From Eublepharis macularius (taxonomy: Eukaryota; Chordata; Lepidosauria; Squamata; Eublepharidae): a stretch of 64,000 bases of DNA. The stretch spans positions 32,307,001-32,371,000 of the forward strand of contig NC_072807.1 in the NCBI RefSeq assembly GCF_028583425.1, written 5' to 3'. Every line of letters begins with the position of its first letter. Positions within the stretch are counted from its first letter, which is position 1. Both the position numbers and the translations under genes were made by a program. This document shows positions 11,205 to 21,600 of this stretch, one piece after another. The notes under the pieces were generated by a model, which was not told the origin of the DNA, did no database searches, and saw only the letters and a list, made by a program, of their open reading frames with translations.

Positions 11205-11234
11205 GCGTGTGCGTGTGCGTGTGCGTGTGCCTGC
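11205..11234 (+). repeat. GTGTGC microsatellite
   Basis: The hexamer-like unit gtgtgc repeats about five times with little variation. Confidence 0.85.
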
Positions 11235-11517
11235 CAGATTGGTGCTGCAAATTTCACCCACCTAACCTCCCCACTGCTAACCATCTAAGATGGTAGATCC
11301 TTTTCTTTATCATGCCTAAGTGATTGGGGGTGGGTAGAGAAATCCCCTTTAGGTATTGCAACTGAGCATAGGGGAAGTGCTTAAGGCAGTAACTCTTGGA
11401 AACCATTGTTCATTTAAAGGTGTTATAGGTAGGCAGAAGTTTCTGACCTGAAGGCAACTGCCTTTATTTAAAACATCGATACCCCACTTTATCTCCTTAG
11501 ATTAAAGATGGCTAACA

Positions 11518-11900
11518 ATGTTGTGCAAGATTTGGGTCCAGGAGCACCTTAGAGACCAACTAGATTTCCAGGGTCATAGATCCAGAGGAGTTAGCCGTGT
11601 TACTCTGTGGTCGCAAAATAGTAGAGTCCAGTAGCACCTTTAAGACTAAACAACTTTATTGTAGCATAAGCTTTCGAAAACCACAGCTCTCTTCATCATA
11701 TGCACCTGACAAAGTGAGCTGTGGTTCTCGAAAGCTTAAGCTACAATAAAGTTGGTTATTCTTAAAGGTGCTACTGGACTCTACTAGATTTCCAGGGTGT
11801 GAGCTTTCGAGAGTCAAAGCTAGATTTCCAAACTCTGGAAATCTAGTTGGTCTCTACTGGACCTGAATCTTGCTCTTTTACTACAGTGCAACACAGCTAC
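11518..11900 (+). mobile_element. Foldback family B copy, split by a nested A element
   Basis: The left B arm ('agatttgggtccaggagcac', 'agagaccaactagatttcca') is interrupted at 11574. It resumes at 11783 and continues to 'gagctttcgagagtcaaagc'. The complementary arm ('ctggaaatctagttggtctc', 'actggacctgaatcttgc') follows and ends near 'acacagctacc'. B is therefore also a foldback family, and is older than A here. Confidence 0.75.
11575..11782 (+). mobile_element. Foldback family A, full two-arm copy nested in B
   Basis: The element starts 'cata gatccagaggagttag', has two long complementary arms around about 11697-11706, and ends 'ggtgctactggactct'. It is flanked by a perfect 16-bp duplication of B sequence (11559-11574 and 11783-11798, actagatttccagggt). 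The arms differ from each other at several sites, so this copy is older than those at 27293 and 28097. Confidence 0.85.
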
Positions 11901-12890
11901 CCGCCTGAAATTAACCGTGCAGTGTTTAGAAACTAACCATGCAGTGTTTCTTGGCTGAACCAGGCTTCCTGTCGTGTCTGATATGACAGCTTGCTCCTTT
12001 GTATGGAAACAAAACTTATCCATATTTTTTTTAAAAAAATAGTGTTTGGGAATTGTTCTAGAGTATTCTTCTTCCCTGGCACCCTAGTTTTCTACATGCG
12101 GGGATTTGTGGAGTGTTTAGAACCCATCCTCCTATTCTTTTCCTGGTGTGTGTGTGTGTGTCTGTTGTGATTTCTCTAAGCCTGGCCCAGAGAGGCTTAT
12201 GTATTTGATCTGTAATAAGAACAGTCAGATAGGAAAGGCCTACTCATCTATGCTTTGTTCAAGGATCCGTAAGATGGGAATTACCTTATTGTAAATACAT
12301 TTGTATATGCCTTTTCTTCCCCGAATCATTGCTCAGGAAGACAAAGTACCTTTGTGTTGGGTTCCCTTTTCCATCTTGCAGTGCGTTTGTGCCCGGGGCG
12401 GCTTGATCTTCGGCCAGCACGTGAAGGCGTTGGGGCGTATTGAATGAAGGGGCTTATAGAAGGGTCTGTGTGGAAGGTGAATGGCTGCCTTTCATAGGAG
12501 CCGCTTTGCGTTTGGCTCCGTGCGTTCGTCAGTTAACAGTCTGTATTGGTGCCGATCTATGCAGAACGTCAAAACGAGAGACAGAGCCAAATTCTACAGC
12601 TGTTTCCAGAGGAAGCAGCTGCTGCACGTGCGGCAAAGGCCTTTAGCATCTCTTCCTAAAGCAGGGAAAACGGTGGGACCTGAAACTTGTTAGTGATTCA
12701 CCGTCTTCCAGAGAGGCCCGAGATAGTTATGGTGGGAGAGTACAGTGGGGAGATTGGTATCGACTAGGAAACCGATAGAAAAACGTTGCCACTCTCCATG
12801 AACGTAGCAAATGTAATGGATTTTTGTTTCCTCTTCCAAGTCCCCAATACATGTCAGGTTGGTAATATTTTTCTTCTAGAGCACGGGTCT
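11901..12890. other. CD276 intron 1, nothing recognised
   Basis: Non-coding by eye; a short (GT)n run sits at 12147-12162. The frames at 12440-12693 have no recognisable domain. Confidence 0.35.
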
Positions 12891-13620
12891 TCACTTTCCA
12901 AACATGGGACCCACTGCACTGCAAGCGTATGAAAAGAAGCCATGTGGCATCAGAGTCATGTGACAGGAAGGGGCGGGGGGTTCCAGAGTTGCAGTATCAC
13001 TGGTGTCGAGGCCAGGACCATGGGCAGAAAACCTAGACCAATCACCAGGAAGTATGCTGTAGGGAGCAGCAAGCCAAGGGCCAGAACCACGGAGAAAACA
13101 TCGCCACTGCTGTTCTCCTGGTCGTCTCAACACACCTGCAGAGTTAAGACTGGAGACGTTGCACCCTGGCTCTTCCTGGAGTAGGACCTTCCAAGAGGCA
13201 GCAAAAGAGACAGTGATCCAGCAAGAAAGGGGTCTGTGATTTACCTGCATGTTTCAACCTACTTAGCATTGCCAGCCAGCAGCTGGTGCCATTGGCAGCT
13301 GGTATCATTGCCAACCAGCAGCTGGTACCCAGTAGAACTCTGGGGGGCAAGGATCTGAGGGTGCCATCACACTGACGGCATGAGGTCATTTCTGGATAGA
13401 AGTGATGTCACACCATTCTAGGAACCAGTGAAAACTATGGTTTTTACTCTAGAGTGGTATGATGTCACTTCCGGCTTCCTCCTGGAAATGACATCACATT
13501 GCTGATGTGACAGTGATTCCCCCCCCCCTGCTGGCCTATTGAGCAGTGGCAGGGGGGGCTGTTGGTAGGAGAGACATGGAAACTCTATATCCAGCGGTTG
13601 AAGATCACTGTTTTAGGGTT
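12891..13620. repeat. Unclassified GC-rich repeat-like region
   Basis: It contains a local duplication of a 'gccagccagcagctggt'-type unit (13270-13330). Several 'gatgtcac' and 'gacatcac' words recur in both orientations (13385-13510), resembling words also seen in the repeat at 19022-19360. The boundaries are unclear. Confidence 0.35.
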
Positions 13621-14105
13621 TTTCACAAATCTTCTGAAAACACAGTCAGGCAATTCATGTTGCTATTGTGGGATTTTGCAGTCATGTTCATGTGCATTAA
13701 AAAAAATCATGTAGCATTTGAATCTTGGCTTTATATTGAAAAAAGGAAACCAAGGCTAAAACTTGCTATGGAAACAGAGTGGAAGGATTTGGCCCTGTGA
13801 GTATCATTTGACCTTCTGCATAATCGACGCCTGAACAGACTGTCATCCAATAAATGCAATGAGATGTTGAGAATAAACCTTTCTAGTCCAGCGTTATCCG
13901 TTCAGCGTCTGGCTGGCCATGCTAACGTGGCACTGTCAGATGTTCCACCAAGTCAAGAGTGGTGGTGTTGGGCCATTTGCATGGCACGGGGTGTCCTGGG
14001 GTAGCACATAGCTTCCTGCTTCGAGTCAGGAGATGCCAAGGAGGGGGGGAAGGTTGTGTTGCTGCTAATCGCTCAGGGCTTCATCATTCAGTCTTTTTAT
14101 TTGTC
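13621..14105. other. CD276 intron 1, nothing recognised
   Basis: No exon or RNA gene was recognised in this AT-rich stretch. Confidence 0.3.
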
Positions 14106-14470
14106 GAAAACACACAGGCATTTACGAAAGGGGTGCACAAGAGTACAGAGAAAAGCAGCCCAAAATAAATCATAAAATGACATTCAAGTTGAAGATAAAC
14201 GAGCCGCAACAACCAATGTGCCACCAATCCCATAATTCAGTTAAAAGCTCTGTGAAATGACTCAGTTTTGTACAATCTTCTAAAAGCCCTTTGTTTTATT
14301 TTTTGGCTCTTCTTCCTTCGTGGAATCCAAATTTCCATCCTTGGGGGATTCCTAGGAGATCTAACCAGGCCCAGCTATAATCAGCCCTTCTTATCTTCAG
14401 CAAGTTTCCTGGGATACTCAACCCTGGGGGCTTTTTTAAAAAGCCAATTGTCTCCGTTAAGGTTCTGTAG
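14106..14470 (-). repeat. Possible LINE 3' region, antisense
   Basis: The order 'cacaagagtacagagaaaag', 'actcagttttgtacaatctt', 'ctaaaagccc' parallels the block at 17500-17930 ('aactcagttttgcatagtgt'). The latter looks like a CR1/L3-type LINE tail in antisense. Diverged. Confidence 0.35.
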
Positions 14471-15265
14471 AAAAGGAGTGGTTTGCATATTCAGTTTTTG
14501 CTTTTGGCAGTGTTTGACCGGTCAAATGACCGAGCTCAGTCGGGAAGGCTGTGCGCCAGCTGGGATTCGCGTCTCGGCCTTGTGGCTAAGATCGAGTATA
14601 GCTGGGATTCTAATGTTGTGATTCTGGTGAGTTCAGCTGCTTCTACACAAAAAGAAAAAAAAGAGGAGGGGAATCCCAGAAGAGGAAACTGCACAGCTGT
14701 GCAATTTTCCCTCCCTCCCATTTGCTGTGGTCCTTTTAGGGGCAGGATATTGTGGCTATGGAGGAAATAGCGAGGAGTGGACAGATGTTCGGGCTGCATC
14801 CTGTGCTCTGAGGCAGCGTGGAAGCACATCTGGTGCCTTTTGGATGAGCAGGGGGTGCTTTCTGTTTTTGAAAGAAGAAAAGAATCGGTTCCCTCCTGCT
14901 TCAGGCTTGTGGTGAGTCAGGTTTCGTCCTCCTTGACCACAGAAACTTCTGCTGGAAGAGACTCTTTTTAGTCTCCCAGACTCCTTTTCATCTCTGAGGC
15001 CGCAAACTAACACAGCTACCCCGCAGAAGTTTTCCCAAATCAGTCTGTCTCAGAAAGTGTTTGTATTCTGTATTTTGTTTAGTCTCTCTGTCCCGGCTGG
15101 GTAACAAGTGCCAGTAAGAATCTACTCTTGGCTATTCCATTAAAAGTATAAGAAGAACCCAATTTTTCATTAATCCCTTCCTCCGACTGTAAGTCGCATT
15201 TCTGCAGCTTACCAAAGGGAAGTAACTGTACCTGTTACTGAATCTAGTTCTGATCATTTGTGTTG
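14471..15265. other. CD276 intron 1, nothing recognised
   Basis: No exon or RNA gene was recognised between the LINE-like block and the SINE that precedes the signal-peptide exon. Confidence 0.3.
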
Positions 15266-15269
15266 ACAG

Positions 15270-15510
15270 CCGGCAAGGGGGAGTGCTTAGAGTGTCAGAC
15301 TAGGATCTGGGAGGCCCGGGTTCGAATCCCAACTCTACCATGGAAGCTTCCGGGATGACTTTGGGCCAGCTGCATTCTCTCAGCCTAACCTATCTCACAG
15401 GGTTGTTGTGCAGGAAAAACAGTGGCACGGAGAATGCTGCTGTAAGATGTTTTGGATCCTCATCGAGGTGACAACTGGGGCTTTAAATATCCAAATAAAT
15501 AAATATTTCC
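15270..15510 (+). mobile_element. tRNA-derived SINE, family N, abutting CD276 exon 2
   Basis: The tRNA-like head has 'ggttcgaatccc' as B box. The body carries 'cagcctaacctatctcacag' and 'ggttgttgtg', and the tail runs into repeated aaat. The tail ends at about 15508, immediately before the pyrimidine tract of the splice acceptor at 15530. Confidence 0.85.
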
Positions 15511-15530
15511 TCTCCCCCCCCCCTTTTTAG

Positions 15531-15663
15531 CCAGAGCGAAGATTACCATCTCTGAAGTCTCAGTAGATTCTGCCACGCCAGTTTCTTCTGCTTTTCTCGT
15601 CTCTTGCAAGGAAAATGCATTTCCAAGTACTGCTCTGTGTGCTTCTGGCATCATCATGGGCTG
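15531..15663 (+). CDS. CD276: CD276 exon 2: 5' UTR end, start codon and signal peptide
   Basis: The acceptor is a C/T tract ending ctttttag at 15530; the donor is ctg|gtaagta at 15663/15664. The ATG at 15615 has A at -3 and is the first Met after an in-frame TAG at 15564-15566, which fixes the start. It encodes [16 protein letters not shown] plus the first base of a Gly codon. This is a hydrophobic signal peptide, shorter than the mammalian one. The split Gly followed by Ala-Leu-Glu matches the mature N-terminus of B7-H3. Assignment of this exon rests on phase, position and signal character, since the signal sequence itself is poorly conserved. Confidence 0.8.
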
Positions 15664-18600
15664 GTAAGTAAGTGTCTCGGTTTTGACGATGTGCTGGATG
15701 CTGTTGTTCGTGTTTTGGCCAGTGAGTGAGAGCAAAGTCCGAAAGGAGCAGAACTCTTCTCTGCGTTGGGAGATGTGCTTTGTCAATTGCTGTTTTGATC
15801 CATGGGGGGCGTGGTGCAAAAATCAGCCTCTGCCTGGCCCTTCTGCTGTTGGCCCTTCTGGAAAGAAGTCCTGCCTTGGCTTGTGTGCCCTCCCTCTTCT
15901 GGCGGGGCATGATACTGGAGACCCCCTTATGATGGGGGTTGTAGCCGTTGAACATAGTCAGCTGTTTTTATACAGAGACGGACCTTTGGTCCACCTAGCT
16001 CCATACTCTTTATGCCGATTTGCAGTGGCTCTCCCAGCTCTCAGGCTGATATCCACCCCCACCCCGCTCCCAAGGACTCGTTAATTGGAGATGGTTGAGA
16101 TTTGAACTCGGGACCTTCTGCTTGCGAAACAGATTCTCTCCCACTGAGCCACGGTTTTTTTCCTCCACCCATCTCCAGTACTGGGTTTCCAGCCTGCTGT
16201 TGCCTTCTTGCCTTCTCTGCATCATGTCACACGAACGTGTGAACCTGACCTCTCTGCTGAGTCAAAGACCAGTGATTTGTCAGGTTCGGTATTGTCCGCT
16301 CTGACTGGCAGCCGCTCTCCAGGATCTCAAGCAGAGGTCTTTCCCACCCGCTCCTACTTGATGCTTTTCAATGGAAATGTTGGGACCTTCTCTATGCAAA
16401 GTGGATGCTCTTCCACCAACCTATAGACCTCTGCCTGTGAATCCTCTTTCATGCCTGTGCAGTTATGGGGCTCTGCTCAGGGTACATAGGGGAGGGTCAA
16501 AATACGGCAAGGCTGGGACACAGTCCCATTTGCCCAGCAATATTTGGCTTCAGTCCTTGGGAGGTAAGTGGTCCGCCCGCCCTTATTATTCTCTAGTTAA
16601 ATGCTGATAAGAGGGCATTCCTTAGGGAGAAATGTCTGCATTGATAAAAATCAAGCTAAGGGTGACATCTAGTGTCCAAACAAGGGAACATCAGGCTCTT
16701 TCTGCTGCAACTCATAAGAGGCAGGTGTTTTCATGCCGCCTGGCTGTTTTACTTCTTGGGATTAACCTGTTTTATTGGTTGTATTCTTCTAGAATTTCAT
16801 CCAATTTTGTGGATAGGTTAATTTATAATATTTATTGTATAATCTTTTAATATATAATATTTATTGTGTTTTTTAACGTTTATAAACTGCTTCGGGACTC
16901 GATTTCAAAGGCAAAACTCAATCAATTAAGAAATAAAAATGCTTCCTGACCTGCTGGTTTGAACAGTTCAGCAAGACAGGGAAAGGAGGTAGATGGTCCT
17001 ACACTTTTCCTTCTTCCTTCCTTCCTTGGCATTCACCTTTATATCCTGAAGATGAGCTCAAGTTGTTTGCGGGGTTCCCCCCTCCCTGTTTGCTGGAGAA
17101 AGTGAGAGTAAAATGGATCGGTGTGTTTTCAAACTTGTGCACCCCCCTCCCATATGTGATTCTAGAAGAGACATTATCGACCTCCCTTCCCAAATAAACA
17201 AGATCTTTGTGATCAAAAACATAACAAGGGCCCCGTGGGCCAAATAGCCCCCCATTCCTGTTTCATATAGCAGCCAATCTGTTGCCCTGGATCCCCAAAA
17301 GCAGGGCTTTCCCTTGATGTTGCCTCCTAGCACTGGATCTCAGAGGTTGACTGCCTCGGAATATGGAAGTTCCCTCTACTCCCTATGGCCAGTAGCCATT
17401 GGTGGAATTTTCCTCCAAAAATCTGTCTAATCCCCCTTTAAGGCCTTCCCTGCCTTCCCTGGCAGTGTATTCCACAACTGAATTATTATTATTATTTATT
17501 TATAGTCTGCCTTTCTTACTGAGATCCAAGGTAGATTACACAGCGCAAGTGAAAATACAATATAAAAAACAGCTAGGACGTTCACTGAGCCAAGTACAGT
17601 AATGAGCAACTGTTAGGACATTGAGTGAAAGAGACAAAATAGGGTACGGTAGCAGAGATGTGAAAAACAAGCATAAAGCCTAGCACAGAGATAATATCTT
17701 TCTGAAACAAAACATAACTCATTTACAGGGCACGTTTAGCAACATGGAGATGCCCTAGTAGGTGCATGTCTACATCAGCAGACAATACCCAACAGAGTGG
17801 CATATAATCTCTGGTCCTACCAATGCATCTCTCTAAACTACTTCTTACAACACAGCCTTATAATCTGGGTAGAAAGCCCTCCTGAATAACTCAGTTTTGC
17901 ATAGTGTGTGGAAAGCCGGGAGAGCGTTCCCTTTTGTTTGTCATGAGTCTTTTGCTCATCGGTTTATAATTGGGTGCCTCCTCACTCCCACCTAGTATTA
18001 TGGGAGAGGAAGAACCCTCTATCCACTGTCTCTACCCCATGCTCAGTTACATGAATCTGGTCCTCCTTCCCCCTTAGCCTTCCTTTTTCTAGAGTGAAAA
18101 GTCCCGGATTCTTCAGCTTTTCCTCCTAGGAAAGGCACGCCAACTTCCTAATCACCTTGGTTGCCCCCTGCTGGTCTCTTCCAGGCTTGCACCAAATGCC
18201 CTGAGGGTTCCGTAAGCAAGACGGAAGGTTTTGCAAGACAGCCTGGAAAGAGAAAGTTTGATTTATGTTCAAAATGATTTAACTGTTTACCGCTGCTCTG
18301 AGAGGAGGAGATGTGACTTGAAAGATGTCTTGACCGTCCCAGGCTTTGATGGTCCAGGTAAGGGAGGGCCGTGGCTCAGTGGAAGAGCCTCTGCTTTGCA
18401 CACAGAAGGTCCCACGTTCAATTCCCGGTGACCCTGGTTTAAAAGGACCAGGCAGCAGGTGATACGAAAGACATTTTGTGACCGGGGGGAGTTGCTGCCA
18501 GCCTGAGTAGGCAATACTGATCATGATAGGCCAGGGGTCTGACTCGGTATAAGGCAGCATCATGCGGGTTCGTGTGTGATATCTGGGTCTGAATGTCACA

Positions 18601-21600
18601 TTACTTCAGCTAAACGGCTTCTTAAAGCTAAGGTTGGGCAAATTCCCAGGACTACTAACCTGTATTGAACTAAAAGCACAGAAATGTCAGTTCATGCGTG
18701 ATTGTTTTTTATTGGCTGTTAAATGAGAAGCTCTCCTTCTTTGTGCATGCACCAGCCAAGTACCCTAGTTGACCTAAACTCTGCATGCACAGGATCTGTA
18801 TTCCAAGCTAGGGAACAATTCAGGCTGGGGCAGATTCATATTATGAACCTCCCAGGTTCCAAATAGCCTCTGGGGAAGTGCAATGCAATACCAGGCCTTG
18901 GGAGGGAAGTCCTATCTGCTTCTCAGAGCGCACTTCAAAACACCATCCCCAGCACACCAGGGACTGTCCTTTCATTTATACGATATGGCGTTATGATAAT
19001 TTATGGAGATTACAAACTCTTTGGGTTGCCAGATCCCCGTACCCTCCTGGCAGTGGCCCCCGGTACTCACCTTACTTGTGTTGTCATAGCACAGTGAAGT
19101 GACATCATTGTGCAGGCCCAGGAGTGTGTGTGTGCTTCACAATGGGCTGATTTGGGCCCCAAATCAGCCCCTGTGAAGCACGGGAGTGCTCTTGGGGCAG
19201 TGTGATGACATCATTTCCGGGAATGATGTCATTGCACCGCTCCCCCAGGAGTGCTCCCAGGAGGCCTGTTTCCCTGCCTTTCCCCCCTGCCAGCCAGGTG
19301 AGTAGTGGAGGAGGCTGGAGGGTAGGCGTGGGGGATCCCCCACTGGGAGAACAGCAGCCCTAGATGGTGAAAGAGATTAATTTGAGCAAGCAGCTGTAAG
19401 CAACTCTGAGCCGGGGGGATAGGAAGCAAAGAAATGCCACGCATGCTTCTGGTGCTGCCGTACCACATGCAGTCAGTGGTGCGCACGCACAAGCACACAC
19501 TTATGTGCATACAGGAGAAATGCCTTGTGAAGCTGTGATTGCCAGCCAGCCTTGGGCTGCTGTGTGGGCAGAGGTCAGCTGCATTAAAAACCCCTCCCAC
19601 ACATACTGTCCCTCTTATGTGCAAAGAATATTGTTCCTCACACAATCACCTGGCTCCTTACAGCGCGGGAGCTAGGAATGAGACAATAGAGTTCCTTGAT
19701 GCTTTCCATTAACAGCAAGTGCATGCTCAGACTTTGGTATGAATCATCTGGAAGCAGTGAACTTCCCTTAGAAATTATGACTGTGGCTGGCAAGAAATGT
19801 TCTACAATTGCAGGGTAGCTTCAAACCCTTCCGCATTCTCTAGGCTACCATATACTCTTGAGATCAACCTTCATCTCTAAAACGGATGCTGCCAGCAGAC
19901 TCCAGCGCTACAACAGAACAGGGTTGCAATTCAAGAAACCATCTCTTATTGGAAATGCAGGTCTTTGCATTCCCACAGACTCTGTGTAAATGTCACATTG
20001 ATTTTAAAGGGAGAAAACTGACAGGGGGGTAGATGTGGGTGTGGGTGTTTTCTGCCACATATTTTTTGCCGCTGGATTTTGGAATAGGGCACATCCCCAT
20101 ACGCACGAACGCACAAAATGGCTTCCAAAATGATCAAGGTGAGCCAAATCGATGGGCAAACAGGAAGCAGCAATAAGACACTGAAAGCAGCCGATAAAGC
20201 ATCAGGCTAATAGACTGACAGAATAAAACCACCTCTGAAATCAAACTCAAATCGGATACAATCTCGGCTCACAGAGGAGCAGTGCAAAATGAGGCCAGCG
20301 TTCCTAAAAAGAAAAGGACGAGTTGTTATACCCTGAAATGCAAACACAGTGAAGAACTCAGTTTTAAGGTCCAATCGCAGCCCCAACCAATAATGGCAGA
20401 GGGAGGGGCTGGTATATCCTTTCCTTTATGAGTCCTGGTAAGACCCTTCAGTTATGTGGATTAAATGGAAGAGAGAACAATGAAAGCCACTTTGGGTCCC
20501 TGTTGGGGGAGAAAGGCAGAGTAAATAAATAAAACAGGTTTAAGTCTACGGTTAACACTTTATTCACCACACTGATTTTTTTGGTTTGAAAACTTGCAGG
20601 AGAGGGAAGATGCAGAAGCTCTTGTTGACCAGAGGGGGGCAGCAGCGTCCTTGCATAACACATTCTGGCCTGCAGTGATTTTTGCAGTAGAGTTCATTTC
20701 ACTTTGTTCGATAGCAACATTTTTAATTCTGGGCATCCCGTGGGCTTCTTCATATTGATCTGCTTTGATCTGTCAGTAAGAGACTGATCTTCAAGGGCAA
20801 GATTCAGATCCAGTGGCACCTTAAAGACCAACAAGATTTCCCAGGGTATAAGCTTTTTTTGTGAGTCAGAGCTCCCCTCCTTGGATTGTATCTGACGAAG
20901 GGAGGTCTGACTCTCGAAAGCTCACGCCCTGGAAATCTAGCTGGTTGTTAAGATGCTACTGGACGCAATTCTTGCTCTTTTACTCCCTGAAACTGCTCTT
21001 CAAGGACAATTCTGTAAGGATCCTTAACTCTGAGTATCACAGAATTTGTCTTTAGCTTGTTAAAGGTCCTCCTACTGAGTTAGATCTATGGTCCATCAAG
21101 GTCATTCTTGTCTGCTCTGGCTGTCAAGAGCTCTCCAGGGTCTCAGGCAGAGGTCTTTCCCATTAGCTGCTTCCTGATCCTTTTAACTGGAGATTGAACG
21201 TGGGACCTTCTGCGTGTAAAGCAGGTGCTCCACCGCTGAGCCATGGCTCAGCCCAAAAATAACAAAACGGGTGGATCCAACCCTCCTCTAAGTAGCCTTC
21301 CTCCAACTTAAGCAGTTTCCCTCCCCCAAATTAAGCGACTCTTCCTCCAACAGACAAGCCATCTAATTTGGAGGAAGGCTTCGAACCTGAACCAAGAGGA
21401 AAGGTGGAGTATAAATATTTCAATAAACAAACGAGTAAATGAATAAACTTTGCACAGTGGAGTGGTCTTATAGGGGTAGGACCCACCCTTCTAAGCAGCA
21501 AGCGTGGCTCTCACAATAACAGTGTTCAACAAGAGGAAGAAAGAAAAACGGGCTGGTTCAGATATCCTGAGTGATAGGCAACCCTTAAATTGAGCTTGTG

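Noticed and set aside
18360..18440. Functional tRNA genes suggested by A and B boxes here and at 15300, 27840 and 26500
   Set aside because: Each is followed by a shared SINE body and tail and lacks a full cloverleaf; these are SINE heads.
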